Assembly (NCBI GenBank): GCA_027625915.1
Contig: JANTQA010000060.1
Coordinates: 558,001-622,000, forward strand
DNA length: 64,000 nt
Direction of reading: 5' to 3'
From: Anaeramoeba flamelloides
Taxonomy: Eukaryota; Metamonada; Anaeramoebidae
The notes below the pieces were generated by a model. It saw only the letters and a list, made by a program, of their open reading frames with translations, did no database searches and was not told where the DNA came from. This document shows, one piece after another, positions 23,580 to 37,210 of the stretch. Every line of letters begins with the position of its first letter. Position 1 is the stretch's first letter. The position numbers were made by a program, and so were the translations under genes.

Positions 23580-23726
23580 ATGTTAGAAGATGTATTCACC
23601 TCATTTGACTTAATATTCTATATAGAGCAAGAACAAGAAACTAAACAAATACATTTGAAATTACAAATGAGAAATAAAATGAAGATAAATCAAAAAAAAA
23701 CAAAGAAAAAGAAAAAAAGTAATTAG
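23580..23726 (+). pseudogene. Short Glu/Lys-rich frame inside the TTAA element, possible DNA-transposon coding remnant
   Basis: A 48-codon frame reads MLEDVFTSFDLIFYIEQEQE then a Lys-rich end with KKTKKKKKSN. Composition is more coding-like than its surroundings, but the length is far below that of a transposase and no catalytic motif is visible. It could also be chance. Confidence 0.25.
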
Positions 23727-24466
23727 AAAGAAGAATACAAGAAGAAGAAGTATAAAAATTATAAACTGTGAATATCTACAATTTAAAAAGAATTATTTTA
23801 TATTTTTATTCTTTCTTTTTTTGAAAAATAAACTTTTTGAAAATAGAAGATCAGTTTTTCATTTTTTTTGTTTAGTGTTATTTTTTTTTATTGATCCATG
23901 ATAACTTTGATAACTTTCTACCTATAAAATTATAACTCTTGCAATTTGTATAAAATCGAAAAAATAAGCTCATTAGAATTCCCTCTGAGTGATATTAAAA
24001 ATATCACCCCTCGAAAATTATAATAAGCTTAATTTTTCGATTATATACAAATAATGCCAGTTATAACACCCTACACAAAATAATCTTTTTTCAAATATCA
24101 GGGATTGTAAACCTTAAGGAAGATAATCACTTTTAAAAATCATCTCCAAAAATTATTCGTGTTTTGGGCTGATCGAGAAATATAATCAAATTGGAGCAAA
24201 GTCAACTTGAACAAAAGATTCCTTTTATACTTACTTTTTTGAGATTGTCAGCAAAGAGATATGCAGTTTGTTGATGAGAACTTGTAAAATTGAACTTTAA
24301 GGAAGTTAACTAACTCTATTTAACTTTTGTTACATATTTCAAACTGTGAAACATTTTCGAAAAAAGAATTCAGAATTCCCATTTATCATTTTTTGACTTT
24401 TTTCTATTTAATATTTTCATCAAAAAATCTATTTGATTAAGGAGAATAAAATAAAAACCCAACAAG

Positions 24467-25993
24467 ATGGATCAGTCTGGAGTAAATCTTATTAAGGAAT
24501 TAACCAATAGTTCTATGACTTTACCAAGTTATAATTTAGAACTAGTAGAAAAAGTAAAGGATCAAGTTTTAAAACACCAAGAAACATTAAATGAGATCTT
24601 ATCCGAACAAGATCCTCGTTCACCAGAAATTTCTTCTGCATTGCTATTTTATCATTTTTCCATGCAACGAAACAAAAGGTATCTGTGTGTTTACCATAAC
24701 GAAAGAATCAAAAAATTAAAAAAACTCTGTTGGGTTAATGGCGCCGTCTTACCAGAAAACTTTTCGCCACGCTGCTCAGATAATGAAAAAACGTTTTATA
24801 ATGAATATTCTACAATACTTGCTCGATTTATATGTGACCTTTCAATTGATTTGACTACATTTAATGATCTCCCATCAAATGTGTCAACACCCTCGATTGA
24901 AGAATTACTACGTAGACACGAACAAATGCTCTTCCCTCAAGTGCCTGTTTCAACTACAAATGAATTTACAAAGCAATTAGAAATGCAAGTAGGAACTGAT
25001 GTTGGTAATGAAAAGGAAATAGAAATGGAGAAGGAAAAGGAAAAGGAAAATAAAGAACGGTTTGTTCATAAAGAGCAAGATTTCAAAAATGAGAATAATC
25101 AAGAAGTACAGAGACCCCAGAAAAAAGAGCAAAGCACCCAAAGCAACCCAGAAATAGACAAAGAAAACGGAACTCAAATACAAATAGAAAGAGGAAAAGA
25201 AAAAGAAATAAATAATAAACAACAGACATTGACCAAACAACAGCAATCAACAGAATTACAACAGAAAACATTAATTAGCACCCAAAAAGAAACACGTGAG
25301 TCCATGGAACTAGAAACAAAAATGGAGACTGAAACTGGAGCACAGACCGAGAATTTGTCTGAAATCAAAACTGTCAAAAATGATAATTCAAAAGAAAATG
25401 ATGAAAGCAACCATCAATTAAAGAATCAAAATACTGAAACTCTGAAAGAAAATCAACAAGAACAGCAAGAACAAATAATAAAAACAAAGGAAGGCACCAA
25501 CAAACAAGCAAAAAATGATGGCATTGGTGAAGAATCAAAAATAATAATTACTTCTGAATCAACAATTACAGCAAATGAAAATATATCGAAGCCAAGTTTG
25601 ACTCAGCGAAATTCCATTGGCAATAAAATACAACTAACCCAACAATTAAACCAACCTGAAATTGAAACAAAAAAAATTGAAATTCAACAAAATGAAATTC
25701 AAACACAAACACAAACAGAAAATAATATCAAATCTAATTTGCAACAAAATGATCACAAAGAAGGGTCTGTAATTTTACAGCCACCTAATAATAACCAAAT
25801 TCATCAACAAATTAATAAACCAGAAAATATCCCAATAAATGAACCTGTGCAAAATTTAATAGCAACAAACAATTTGGATAATTCTTCTGTAATACATGGA
25901 GAATCTTCCAACCATACAGAACCCCAAAATACAATGGAAATTGAAAATATAAGCACAGAACAGCCAACCCTAGATAATTCTGAACAAAATTAA
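24467..25993 (+). CDS. PSF1: GINS complex subunit PSF1 with a long Gln/Glu/Asn-rich tail and no visible B domain
   Basis: The first 135-160 residues match the alpha-helical A domain of PSF1 (GINS1), part of the Cdc45-MCM-GINS replicative helicase. The start GVNLIKELTNS..LPSYN (5-23) corresponds to the family's LIRELH..LPAFN. RNKRYLCVYHNERIKKL and WVNGAVLP (68-96) match the signature RNRR...YDRLLRI..W.YGSVLP, and FYNEYSTILARF (110-121) matches the following helix. In other eukaryotes PSF1 is about 200 residues and ends with a small beta-rich B domain needed for Cdc45/MCM contact. Here residues about 165-508 are instead a polar low-complexity tail (KEKEKE, QTQTQTEN, many Gln/Asn) and I cannot find the B domain. 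The ATG is the first after stops in frame and its context is A-rich. The B domain could lie on an unseen exon, but the frame runs to a stop without an obvious donor. Confidence 0.85.
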   Translation: MDQSGVNLIKELTNSSMTLPSYNLELVEKVKDQVLKHQETLNEILSEQDPRSPEISSALLFYHFSMQRNKRYLCVYHNERIKKLKKLCWVNGAVLPENFSPRCSDNEKTFYNEYSTILARFICDLSIDLTTFNDLPSNVSTPSIEELLRRHEQMLFPQVPVSTTNEFTKQLEMQVGTDVGNEKEIEMEKEKEKENKERFVHKEQDFKNENNQEVQRPQKKEQSTQSNPEIDKENGTQIQIERGKEKEINNKQQTLTKQQQSTELQQKTLISTQKETRESMELETKMETETGAQTENLSEIKTVKNDNSKENDESNHQLKNQNTETLKENQQEQQEQIIKTKEGTNKQAKNDGIGEESKIIITSESTITANENISKPSLTQRNSIGNKIQLTQQLNQPEIETKKIEIQQNEIQTQTQTENNIKSNLQQNDHKEGSVILQPPNNNQIHQQINKPENIPINEPVQNLIATNNLDNSSVIHGESSNHTEPQNTMEIENISTEQPTLDNSEQN

Positions 25994-26333
25994 TTCAAAT
26001 CTTTTCATCTTCAAATTGGTGAAAGAAGATGGAGTCATTTTAAAAAAATGATCCAAAAAAGTTTTCAAAAGTATGTGTCTATAAAACAATTGCCATAAAA
26101 CTTCAAGAGCCCGATTTTCAGAACTTTATTAAAAATTTTTTTTTGGATCACACTTTTTTAAAACAACTTTAAAGTGTTCTCGATTGAATTGTTCTATGAT
26201 CCAAACTAACTAATAATAAGAAATAAATGTTTGTCTTTGATTTTTTTTGGTAAATTTATTGATTTTTTAAAATATTTTAATTTTGAAGGGGGGAAATTAA
26301 TTTCCTCTTACAGTGATTAGGTTTTTTTTTACT

Positions 26334-27080
26334 TTTTGAAATGAAAAGAAAATTTTAGAATTTTACGGTTTATTTCTTAAATTAAAAAAAAAACCGTCGT
26401 TAGCTTTTCAAGGGTTTAAAAGAGTTGAGTAAAATTTATTTAATTTTCTTTTCATTTCTTAAATTAAAAAAAAACACCTGGGCACTCTACGGTGCCTGCT
26501 GTTAAGTTTTTTTTTTAAAATTTTTGAAATAAACCCAAAATTTAATAAATTTTCCATTTATTTCAAAAATTAAAAAAAAAAACACCTTTAGCTTTTTCAG
26601 AATTTTAAAGAATTGAGTAAAATCATAGATTTTACTCTTTTTTTTGGATTCTGAAAAAGCTAGGTACCCTACAGTATTCTAAGGAACTTGGTGGCACCCC
26701 CGTTAGGTTTTCTTGAGTTTTCTATAGAAATAGAAAATCAATAGATTTTTGTGAGGTTTTTTTGAGTTTTCTATTTATTTGTGAAGTGTTCTAGGTTTTT
26801 TTTGAGGTTTTCCAAATAAAATAAAAACCTCAAAAAAACCTCGAACACTTGACAACAAATAGAAAACCTTAAAAAATCTAGACACTCTATGATAAATGGT
26901 GGTACTCTAAGAATACTTTTTGTTATTTTTTAATTTTCGAAAGAATTGAGTAAAATCTTAGATTTTTCCTCTAACCTTTTAAATATTTTAAAAAAAAAGT
27001 CTTTAGAGTTTTCCTGGATTTAATAGAAAAGTGTAAAATCAAAGATTTTGTTTGATTTTTTTTGAATTCCCGTGGTGCAC
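26334..27080. repeat. Cluster of modular hairpins downstream of PSF1
   Basis: At least four hairpins lie in 750 bases: 26334-26460 (arms with GAAATGAAAAGAAAATT), 26523-26566 (GAAATAAAC..AAAATTTA / TAAATTTT..ATTTATTTC), 26588-26663 (arms of about 35 bases with TAGCTTTTTCAGAATT) and 26759-26876 (arms of about 53 bases with AAGTGTTC.AGGTTTTTTTGA). Between them recur AGAATTGAGTAAAATC and short GC-richer joints such as GGCACTCTACGGTGCC. Related modules occur at 39020-39320. Confidence 0.7.
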
Positions 27081-27329
27081 ATTTAGGTTTTTTTTGATTC
27101 GTGTTTTTGTTTGGTAAATAAGCACCCTTCCAAAAATTTGAAAATAGCTAAAATCAAAAATTGGCAAAAAAAAACTCAATTTATTATATTTTTACCAACT
27201 TAATGGCTCATTTCAAAATTGATTAACACAGTAGTAAATATTTACTTCGGTATATCAATAATTTATAAAAGAAGTCTCTCAAAAACCAAAACTATGACTT
27301 TTTTATTTTATAAAAAATTTTTTTTTTGA

Positions 27330-27730
27330 AAATACTTCATAGAAACTTCTATTACTATAATTATTTTTTTAATTTTGAAAATGAATTTTTTGAAGTAAAA
27401 TTTCTCAATTTCTTGAGGAAAATAAAAGTGTTTACAGGAAGAGTTTTTAATTATAAATGTATGAATTTTAAAATAAAATACAAAAACTCGCTTTTCTGTA
27501 AGTTAATTTAGAGTTTCAAACATTTTTTTTTTCTTTTTTAATTGTTTATATAAAAAAAAAATTACAAAGAAGAGAAAAAAAAAGTAAAAATCACAAAACA
27601 CAAAAAAATATTTAGAAAATGAGAAACAATGATTTTGATCTAAAAATGGAAATTTTGTTTGAGAAGAATAATGAATTAAACTCATAAAATGTGTTCTATT
27701 TCTTCAATAAAATTCGTCCCCTTTGGCTAC
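27330..27730 (+). repeat. Dispersed repeat B, copy 2 (partial)
   Basis: It keeps the second half of the family: AAATTTCTCAATTTCTTGAG, AAATGTATGAATTTTAAAA, GAGTTTCAAACATTTTTTTT and an end like GTGTTCTATTTCTTCAATAA. Confidence 0.55.
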
Positions 27731-28597
27731 AAAAGAGTTTATCTAAGTCGAGAAATCCTTTTATCATGCTAACCCAGCTCAATTTTTATTGAAAATAACA
27801 ATTATTTGTTTATAGAAACAAATTAACAAAAAACAAGTTGTTAAGGGATTAGTCTTCGACGAAAACATGATAAAATTTTAGAATATTGTATTGGTGGTAT
27901 TCTCTACTTATAAATTTTGTAAATGCCATGTGTCAAAAAAATCTGATCGACTAAGAAAGCCATAAAAGTAAATTAGTTTAGTGAGATCATTTTTTTTTTT
28001 CTATTTTTTCCGAAAAAGAAAACATTGTCTAAAATTCATTTTATTTCTTACATTATAACAAGTTTATACCCCCTTTTTTGTCGTTTTTATCGTTATTATA
28101 CAACAAACAGTCTTTATTACCAGTAATATAAATATAACGTTTTTTTTCTTTTTTGTGATAAAACTTTTGGTTATTCAAAAAAATTGATATATTTAACCTA
28201 TTAAAAAATAATTGTATTTTTTAAGAATTATAGTTTTAACAATTAAATAAATTTTTTAAGTCATTGAAAATTTTTTTAATAGAAATTGTGTTTCTATTTT
28301 AAGATAAAATTCGATTTTTCAAAATAAAATTTTCTTGAAGATATTTGGGAAATTCTGTAATTTTATTATCAAAATTTAAAATCATTTTTTTCTGCTGAAA
28401 ATTATTTGAATTGTTAGAAGGATTTTTGTGAATAAGGCCAAACTATTTGTTAAAAAAATTTCTTAAAATTGAAAATTTTTTTGATATTTTTTTTCATTTT
28501 TTGAAAACCAGAAAACAACTTTTTCAAAAGATTAAAGAAAAAAAAATTTTTTTTTTGCTGAATATATCCCAATTTAATTGATAAATTGTAGTTACAA

Positions 28598-29000
28598 CCA
28601 ATCCAAGGTTACCGTTAAATTTTATCAATATCAAATTTTGTATTTTTATATAATTTTTTTAAAAAGTTCAATATGAGAATAATAAGGCTCATATTGAAAA
28701 AAAATCCAAAATGAGCAAATATTCAAGAATTTTTTGATTTCCAAAAAATAAATTGCAAGAGTATAAAATTAGTCTAAAAATAAATCAAAAATTCCATAAG
28801 AAACTACAGAAAATTTACTCTGAAAAAAATGAATTTATTTTTCGATCGTAAACGAAGAGTATTTTTCATATTAACTCATTTATGAAGTTGTTTTTTTTTT
28901 TCATATGAGCTTTATTATCCTTATAATCAGCTTTTGAAAATTTAATATCAACATCAAATTTTGATTCATATAAAATTTCAGGGTAGCCTTGGAGCAGCTG
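28598..29000. mobile_element. Inverted-repeat element with about 105-base arms
   Basis: The left arm 28598-28705 (CCAATCCAAGGTTACC, TATCAATATCAAATTTTG, ATAATAAGGCTCATAT) is complementary to the right arm 28895-29000 (ATATGAGCTTTATTATCC, CATCAAATTTTGATTCATAT, GGGTAGCCTTGG). The spacer is about 190 bases. No target duplication could be fixed. The 80-codon frame on the minus strand at 28901-29143 is a by-product of the right arm. Confidence 0.6.
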
Positions 29001-30179
29001 TATGCTTCAGTCAAATATTCGTTTATCGGATCACCTATACTCCAATTAGTTTTATTGGTTAAGATTTGAATTGAAATATTAATCAACGAAAATGAAACTT
29101 TAAAAATAAAAAATTTACTTTCGAAATCAATGTTATCTAACATAAAACGAAAAATATGTTTTCACATTTTCAGAATTGACTTAATTGTTAAACAAAATAA
29201 TAGGTTGCTTTTTTTCGTTTTATATTGGAAATATGTGAAATTTTGAATTTCAAAAACGAGTCTCAAATTAATAAATCGTTTAAATGATACTAACTCTCCC
29301 GTTTCATATTTCAAAACACGAATTCTAAAAAAATATCAAAATCTTTACAAATATTTCATTTTATTTTTACAAAATACTTCTTCCATAACCCAAAATAAAC
29401 CAAATGTTCATATTATTTGATAATGTGAAATTCTATTAAAAAAATCCAAATATAATCCCAAAAGTATTTTAAGAAATTCAATTCAAGAAAAAATACAAAG
29501 AATCAAAATCAAAAAAAAAAAAAAAAAATCAATTCCATAATAGAGATGATTTGAATAAGTAAAGGCAAAGCTGTGGTCTAAACATACCAGGGGTCCAAAC
29601 AAATGGATACAATGTACTTTTTAAAGTTGGAGTTGTTTTTGGGATAAACTTAGAAATGATTGTCACTTTTTAGAGTAAATAATCATGATTATTTTTCTAA
29701 TTCCTTGCTTATTTTCCTACATAAGTGTTTTAGAATTTAAATTTCTAAGAATTTGTTCTGAATATTTTAGATTAAAAATAAACTATTAAATGATTGTTTT
29801 GATCCTAATTGAAGATTATTTAGATGGATATGGCTTCAAAATTTAAATGGGGTTATAAAGGGGGTTTTTAGATAATTTGGTAAATTGGTAACTTCTTCTT
29901 TATATATATATATATAAGCTTAATTTCAAAAATGGGGGGTGGTTTTTCATCAGATAGAAATTTGTTTAATTGTTTTTTTTTTAAATAATAAGATATTTTA
30001 CTCAAATGTTTAGACATAATATCCAATATATATTAATAAATAAAAATATAGTATAATCATTATATTTTTTAAAATACAAATGAAAAAAGAAAAAATTATA
30101 AAAAAAAAGTTTGCCACTAAATTTGAAATATTGCTTATCTATATAAACTCTTTTCAAGTCAAGGGTACTTAATTTTATT

Positions 30180-30720
30180 GAAGAAATAGAATACATTCTA
30201 TGAGTTTAATTCTTATTCTTTCAAACTAAATTTTCAATTTTTAGATCTGAATCATTTTTTCTCTGTATTTTACATTTTGTAAATTTTTTTTTTTTGTATT
30301 TTTTTTTTGTTTGTTTTTATTATTTTTTTTCTTTTTTATTTTTTTTTTATAATTAAATTTGAAAAAAAATTTTTGAAAAACCTTATTAACATTATGAAAG
30401 GTTAGACTTTGTATGTTCTTTCAAAATTCATACATTTACAAGTTAAAAATCTTATTGTCAACAATTTTAATTTCCTTTAGAAATTGAGAATTTTACCAGA
30501 GACGTCTCAATGGATGAGGCCCAAAAAATTTTTTAACTTTTTTTTTTTTTTGAAATTTATGATTTGTTCTGGCTTTTCTTTTATGGTTATCGGCTCTTAT
30601 ATGAATATTATTATTTCTTGGAATTCTAAACAATCTAAGTTAGGTTGATTCTTAAAAATAAAGTGACTTTTTCATTTTTGGCTCTGAATAACTTTGAGTG
30701 AAATGGAGTGTATCTATATA
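30180..30720 (-). repeat. Dispersed repeat B, copy 3 (inverted)
   Basis: Its reverse complement follows copy 1 nearly throughout, including the GACGTCTC site, the TTGGGCC block and the AACTTGTAAATGTATG block. It is the best-preserved pair in the window. Confidence 0.7.
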
Positions 30721-31371
30721 TATATATATCTTGTTTTCTTCAATTCAAAAAACTCTTTTGTTCAAAAATTTTCTATTCAATTTTCATTATAAATAGTATT
30801 AGAAGTTTTAATTTTCAAGGTTATTTTGCCGCTTATAATTTTGTTGATTTTTCTTTCAAATGATAATAAGTCTAAATATTCATTTAAAAATTCAAGTAAT
30901 AAAAAATAAATGCTTATGATCCTATTATTCAAAAATTTTCAATTTTTTAATTATTCGAATTTGAGATTAAATATTTGTATTTTTTAGTTAAGGGGTTAAG
31001 ATTATTAATTTTTTTTACCTAATTTTAATATAGATTGAGTAAAATTTTTTTTCCCAATTACAAAGATTTGAAAGTCTTGTTTATTTTCAATTTTAAACAT
31101 ATTTTTAGTTAAGGAATTTTTTTTGGAGTTTGGTCAAAAAAAAAATAATAGAGTGTAGTCCTTTTTATAGATTTTTTTTTTTTGTTGATCTGATTTTTCG
31201 ATCAGTTTATAATATTGTATTGTAGATTTATTATTGTTTGAGGATTTTAATAATCTTGAAGGTGTATTGATTTTGAAATGTTATTGAGAGACTTTTAAAA
31301 TGATTAAAGGATTCTAATAGATGTAATATAACAGTTAAATCTTTATTTTTTTCGCTATTTTCGAACATTTA

Positions 31372-31444
31372 GCTTCGCTAGCTCAGTCGGCAGAGCGTCA
31401 GGCTTTTAACCTGAATGTCGCGGGTTCGAGCCCCGCGCGGAGCT
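31372..31444 (+). tRNA. tRNA-Lys (anticodon UUU)
   Basis: A complete cloverleaf of 73 bases. The acceptor arm GCTTCGC pairs with GCGGAGC (one G-T pair). The D arm is GCTC...GAGC, the anticodon arm TCAGG-CTTTTAA-CCTGA has anticodon TTT at 31405-31407, the variable loop is five bases, and the T arm is GCGGG-TTCGAGC-CCCGC. The internal A box (31379-31390, TAGCTCAGTCGG) and B box (GGTTCGAGCCC) fit RNA polymerase III. There is no intron and no encoded CCA. The base in the discriminator position is T, which is unusual for lysine tRNAs. Confidence 0.97.
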
Positions 31445-31451
31445 TTTTTTT
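31444..31451 (+). terminator. RNA polymerase III T-run terminator
   Basis: A run of T residues directly follows the acceptor stem of the lysine tRNA, as expected for polymerase III termination. Confidence 0.85.
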
Positions 31452-34566
<3,115 letters not shown>

Positions 34567-34836
34567 GCTTTTGCAAGATTTAATTTTAACATTTTGAATA
34601 ATCTATTTCTTTTTTTCTAATCAGAATTGATTTGAAAAATTATGTATTGTAGTTTGTTTTTATATGTGGGGTTTGGAGTGAATTTTTCTCACCAATATTT
34701 AATTTATTTTTTTTTTTGAGTGGTGAGAGAAACACTAATTTCAAAATTTATAAAAACAAACTTCATTTTTTTTTAATTAATTTCTAATAAATGTAAAAAT
34801 CAGTTTTTTCAAATTTAAAATATTTTTTGTTTTTAA

Positions 34837-36206
34837 GGGAGTAGCTACACCATAAGACATGATAAAAATTTGAGAGAGATGAGACAAGAACATTTTATTT
34901 TTGTGGCGTGTGATCGTAGATTCTCTAAAAAATTTTTTTAAAAAATTATTTGTTATTAGTTTTTTTAGTAATGTTAAACAATAAAAAAAAGAGATTATAT
35001 TGATAAAATAGTTTTTTTTTTATTTTTTTGTTTTTTTTAAAATAAACTTAATTCCATTAATTTGGGCACAGTTTAAACAGTTGAAAGAATAACAATAACA
35101 TGATTTATATCCAATTGGAAATTAATTATAATTTTACAAACCATTTCATTTTTTGTCTTTTTTGTTTTTTTTTTTAATTTCGTTTTTTTCGAGTTATAAA
35201 ATCTGTTTCATTAAATCTGGGGTTTTTTATCGATGGTTGATAGATGGTTACAGTTGAGTTTCATAAATTGTAAAATCCACACACAATTGGTCCATGTTAT
35301 CTAATCATTTGATCGATCAACCATTTTGGTGTAATTTTAACAAATTTACCAATATATTTTTTTTTCAAACTCTTTCCTTTCAGCCCATTTCCTTATTTAG
35401 GAAACATTCGTTTTGATTTTTTGATTTATATTGTTTTCTTAGATTTGGATGAAAATGATTACTTATAAAAAGATTAATAATATGTTACATAAATGTGGTT
35501 TTATATTACGTTTAGAAAAATACAATAAATTGGGTTTTTGTTTTCCTATTTTTGATTTTAGATGTGTCAAAATTTTTGGAATGGGGTTTAGTTTTTTTTT
35601 TTTTTGGGAGAAGATAATTTTAGATTCATAAAATAAAACTTATAGTTATTTGTGGTTTAAACTTTGATAACATATAATCATATTCACTTCCCCAATTTCC
35701 CGAAATCCAACGATTTAAAACCTAAAAAGTAATAATTTGAGTTAATTATTCTTTTTTTGGAATTCTTCTAGCTATTTAAGTCCCATTTATGTTTCCTTTT
35801 CTGATTCTCTCAATTTTAATGTTGTTTTCCATTTTAAACAAAATCCATTAATCCCAAATGTCACCGATAAAAAATATTTCTAATTGCTTTATGTTGTCAG
35901 GATTAAAAAAAGACAAGAATGATGAAAAAATCCAAAATGAAAAAATTAAATGCCACAATAGAATGCTGAGATAAGGATAAAACATAAGTTATTCAACATT
36001 CAAAACACTATTTTAAGCAATTCAACTCAACATTAGATTGTGACAATTTCTTTGAGACTTTGAAAAAAAATTTAAAAAATCAAATGAACGAAGCACTTTA
36101 AATAATGAAATTCAATGAGTTACAACCAAAGTAAAAAATTTTATTTTCTGATCCTCTTCAGAATTGCAAAAAAAGTGAAAAATTTTCCTTTACCGTGGCT
36201 ACTCCC
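34837..36206. mobile_element. TTAA-flanked element with short GGGAGTAGC inverted ends
   Basis: Left TTAA|GGGAGTAGCTAC (34833 on) and right GTGGCTACTCCC|TTAA (to 36210) are inverted over 12 bases with one mismatch and flanked by identical TTAA. The 1370-base interior holds a decayed family A copy and no transposase frame. It begins 270 bases after the Arf-type stop codon. The ends are short, so chance is possible. Confidence 0.5.
35038..35425 (+). mobile_element. Decayed family A copy nested inside a TTAA-flanked element
   Basis: The order of landmarks is the same as in the good copies (GAATAACAATAACA, TGATCGATCAACCATTTTGG, TTTACCAATATATTTTTTTT), but divergence is strong and the right end is missing. 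Confidence 0.55.
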
Positions 36207-36390
36207 TTAAGGAATTGTTGGTATATTTTCCAAGCCACCTTAAAACCCCCTGATCCGGCCTCATTTAAATTGTTAAACCATATTCATCAAAATATTCTCT
36301 CGATTAGAATTAAAAAATCATCTTATGTGTCATTTTTTAATGAAAAATTCAGAAGAAATTTTTAGATTCCTAAATTCGAACAGCCATTAA

Positions 36391-37210
36391 CCGTCAAATA
36401 TAAAACCCGGAAATTTCCGAAACCCGGTAATTCCATTTTTCTGATCAATTGTCAATATTAGTAAAATGTCAAAAATATACTCCCATTTTAAAGACAAATA
36501 ACCCAATTATCAGCGACTTATAACCTTTCCAATTGGAGTATTGGTTAAATATTATGAATCCATCATTTTTAACTCTTTGGTGAATTCAGAAACCAAAAAA
36601 ATCCAAAATTTGTAAAATTAATTGAGAACATTACTGAAAATTGAAAATCAAATTTATTACGGTTTTCCCTTTAGATAAATTCCAAATTTATTAGGAATCA
36701 TCTTTATAAGAATTATTTTGTTACGGCATTTATGAAATAAGAGTTTTATTTACTTTATATCTTTCTTTTAATAATTTTTTCAAAATTTTAAATTTCTATG
36801 GGGAACCTTAGAGGATTTATTTTTTTACAAAATGATTTTCCTAATTTCATGAAAAATTACACAAATCAAACACCTCTCTCAAATTAAAATTCTCTCAAAG
36901 ATTTTAAAATGATGAAAATGTTTTTTATTTCAAGATTTAAAACCAAAAGTGGATTTTTATTTTTAGTAATGTTCTCAATTAATTTTACAAATTTTGGATT
37001 TTTTTGGTTTCTGAATTCACCAAAGAGTTAAAAATGATGGATTCATAATATTTAACCAATACTCCAATTGGAAAGGTTATAAGTCGCTGGGTAATTGGGT
37101 TATTTGTCTTTAAAATGGGAGTATATTTTTGACATTTTACTAATATTTACAATTGATCAGAAAAATGGAATTACCGAGTTTCAGAAATTTCCGGGTTTTA
37201 TATTTGACAG
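36391..37210. mobile_element. 820-base foldback DNA element with 248-base arms and TAA target duplication
   Basis: The arms at 36393-36640 and 36961-37208 are nearly perfect reverse complements of equal length with only scattered substitutions (for example ATAACCTTTCCAATTGGAGT and its complement). The ends CCGTCAAATA / TATTTGACAG are flanked by TAA at 36388-36390 and 37211-37213. A three-base TWA-type duplication fits PIF/Harbinger-like elements. The 320-base spacer has no open frame, so the element is non-autonomous. Confidence 0.85.

Larger units (their letters stand above)
22538..24113. mobile_element. DNA element with about 42-base inverted ends and TTAA flanks, with an inner inverted repeat
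   Basis: The left end, TTAA|GGTTTGCAATCCCTGA, is mirrored by the right end, CAGGGATTGTAAACC|TTAA, and similarity continues inward to about 42 bases (22538-22577 against 24075-24113). TTAA on both sides would fit a piggyBac-type target duplication. Inside, 22591-22700 and 22930-23032 form another inverted pair containing CTGATCGATCTTGGATTTGG. A 48-codon frame (23580-23726) may be a coding remnant. Superfamily assignment is tentative. Confidence 0.65.
18478..24466. other. Repeat-rich gene-free stretch before PSF1
   Basis: It contains elements D2 and B1, AT runs, the 62-base poly-T, the direct repeat pair with G-rich spacer and the TTAA element with its nested foldback. No protein gene is recognisable. 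Confidence 0.6.

Noticed and set aside
24977-25410. Hydrophobic minus-strand frames inside PSF1
   Set aside because: They are antisense readings of the Glu/Lys/Gln-rich tail; the sense frame explains the region.
28901-29143. 80-codon minus-strand frame with ATG
   Set aside because: Largely the right arm of an inverted repeat; the other arm does not keep the frame.
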